This document shows positions 5,886-7,082 of a DNA stretch of 7,082 nt, piece after piece. How positions within the stretch are numbered: position 1 is the stretch's first letter; each line of letters begins with the position of its first letter. Location: assembly GCA_007127615.1 (NCBI GenBank), contig SKZB01000153.1, positions 1 through 7,082 of the forward strand, read 5' to 3'. Below the pieces are notes generated by a model, which saw nothing but the letters and a program-made list of their open reading frames with translations, did no database searches and was not told the origin of the DNA. The stretch comes from Phycisphaerales bacterium. Lineage in GTDB: Bacteria > Planctomycetota > Phycisphaerae > Phycisphaerales > SM1A02. The translations under genes and the position numbers were made by a program.

Positions 5886-6998
5886 ATGAAGGTGATCTGT
5901 GATCGTGCGGCACTGCTGGATGCCGTCAATCTCGTCGGCGGGGTCGTTGTTTCGCGCACGCCCACGCCCATCCTGCTCTGCATCAAGCTGAGCGCGAAGG
6001 ACGGCCTGCTCACCCTCGCGGCCACCGATCTCGAGGTCGGTCTCCGTCTCGGCGTGGATCAGGTCGAGGTGCAGGATGAAGGCGACATCCTGATTCCCTC
6101 CGACAAACTCACGCAGATTGTGCGCGCTTCGGATGACTCCACGCTCACCATCGAAGCGGACGGCAACACCGTGCACATTCGCGGCAAGGATGCGCACTTC
6201 ACGATCTACGGCTACGACCCGAAGGAAGCGCCCGAGGTGCGCGAGTTCGGTGACGCGGCGGTGGACTGCGAAATCGAATCGCACATTCTGCGCGGTTTGA
6301 TCTCCCGTACGCTCTTTGCCGCCGCCACGGAAACCAGTCGCTACGCGATCAACGGCGTTCTGTTCGACCGGGACGGCAAGAAGCTGCGCATGGTCGCCAC
6401 GGACGGGCGGCGCCTCGCGCTCGCCAACGGTGACTGCAAGGCGAAGGACGGGAAAATCTCCTGCATCCTGCCCACCAAGGCGCTCAATCTGCTCAACAAG
6501 CTGATCGCCGACGAGGACGCCAACGTCCGCGTGTCGGTGGATGACAACCAGGCGATCTTTGCGATCGGCGAGGGCGGCACCGCGGCGATCCTCTCCAGCA
6601 ACCTCGTCGAAGGGGCGTTTCCGCCCTTTGAAGATGTCATTCCCCGCGATCAGGATAAGAAGGTCAGCTTCGACTCCCACTCACTCTCGAGCGCGATCCG
6701 CCGGGCCGCCCTGCTCACCAACGAAGAGTCCAAGGGGGTGCGGCTGAGCTTTCAGAAGGATCAACTCACCCTCACCAGCCGGGCGCCGGAAATGGGCGAA
6801 GCGGAGATTCACGTCGATCTGACCGACTACGAAGGCGATCCCGTCGAAATCGGATTCAATCCCGGCTTTATCACCGACGCGCTGAAGGTCGTGGATGGCA
6901 AGCAGGTGATCTTCGAGATGAAGGCGGCGAACAAGCCCGGCATCATCCGCACGGGCAATGACTTCACCTACGTCATCATGCCGGTCAACCTTCAGTAA
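5886..6998 (+). CDS. dnaN: DNA polymerase III subunit beta (sliding clamp)
   Basis: The beta clamp is a homodimeric ring that encircles DNA and tethers the replicative polymerase and many repair proteins. At 370 residues it matches the usual length (E. coli 366). Its three clamp folds span about residues 1-120, 129-254 and 255-370. Recognisable signatures are MKVICDR at the start, RYAINGVLF (152-160), ATDGRRLAL (171-179, part of the ligand-binding pocket), EGAFPPFEDVIP (242-253), and the C-terminal MPVNLQ corresponding to the MPMRL-type tail that completes the hydrophobic pocket. The ATG at 5886 is preceded by GAGGA 10 nt upstream and by a TGATACACT promoter element. A six-codon ORF (5869-5889) overlaps its start codon as ATGA. 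dnaN usually follows dnaA; here its upstream neighbour is rho on the opposite strand, and an octamer array follows it. The reading frame is complete and no key region is missing. Confidence 0.97.
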   Translation: MKVICDRAALLDAVNLVGGVVVSRTPTPILLCIKLSAKDGLLTLAATDLEVGLRLGVDQVEVQDEGDILIPSDKLTQIVRASDDSTLTIEADGNTVHIRGKDAHFTIYGYDPKEAPEVREFGDAAVDCEIESHILRGLISRTLFAAATETSRYAINGVLFDRDGKKLRMVATDGRRLALANGDCKAKDGKISCILPTKALNLLNKLIADEDANVRVSVDDNQAIFAIGEGGTAAILSSNLVEGAFPPFEDVIPRDQDKKVSFDSHSLSSAIRRAALLTNEESKGVRLSFQKDQLTLTSRAPEMGEAEIHVDLTDYEGDPVEIGFNPGFITDALKVVDGKQVIFEMKAANKPGIIRTGNDFTYVIMPVNLQ

Positions 6999-7029
6999 CG
7001 ATCCCCCGATCGGCAGGATGCGATGGAAA

Positions 7030-7082
7030 GGCACGGAGGCACGGAGGCACGGAGGCACGATGGCACGAAGCGACGAAGCGAC
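7030..7082 (+). repeat. Degenerate octamer tandem array, cut by the window edge
   Basis: From 7030 the sequence runs as 8-bp units: three GGCACGGA, then GGCACGAT, GGCACGAA, GCGACGAA and a partial GCGAC at the last base. GATGGAAA (7022-7029) may be a decayed first unit. It begins 31 bases after the dnaN stop and continues past the window. It shares the units GGCACGGA and GCGACGR with the array at 2463-2526 and has the same orientation, although the flanking sequences do not match. Confidence 0.85.

Noticed and set aside
5757..6680. 307-codon minus-strand frame opposite dnaN
   Set aside because: It is a shadow of dnaN: no motifs, and dnaN itself is unambiguous over the same bases.
6999..7012. 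Terminator after dnaN
   Set aside because: CGATC and GATCG flank a four-base loop, but a five-pair stem with no T-run is too weak to call.

Overview
The window looks like a GC-rich bacterial chromosome, most plausibly from the phylum Planctomycetota, perhaps the Phycisphaerae. This is an inference. It rests on the style of the DnaN and Rho proteins, which resemble planctomycete versions as I remember them, and on the arrays of degenerate octamers between genes. There is no rRNA, tRNA, CRISPR array, transposase or phage gene, so this reads as ordinary chromosomal sequence rather than a mobile island.

Layout from left to right: (1) a TPR-repeat protein on the minus strand, starting with GTG at 723 and running off the left edge; (2) a divergent intergenic region of about 220 bp with a promoter candidate in each direction; (3) a membrane ferric-reductase/NADPH-oxidase-like flavocytochrome (946-2298, +), whose stop codon overlaps the start of a possible tiny one-helix membrane protein (2298-2444); (4) a gene-poor stretch (2445-2654) holding an eight-unit octamer array and the promoter of the next gene; (5) a fused, duplicated Fe(III)-type ABC transporter permease (2655-4382, +), apparently translated from a leaderless mRNA; (6) the termination factor rho on the minus strand (4440-5612), convergent with the permease; (7) a 273-bp divergent promoter region; (8) dnaN, the DNA polymerase III sliding clamp (5886-6998, +); (9) a second octamer array (7030 to the right edge).

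The reductase and the permease suggest a shared theme of iron reduction and uptake, but neither a substrate-binding protein nor an ATPase is present, so substrate and operon membership are unproven. rho and dnaN are housekeeping genes that share a divergent intergenic region; dnaN has no dnaA beside it on the side that can be seen. The points most worth a second look are the two same-orientation octamer arrays, the coupled small membrane ORF, a shared extended -10 element (TGnTACACT) in front of the permease and dnaN, and an unusual RNA-binding N-terminus in Rho. I did not find a clear new defence or mobile system.
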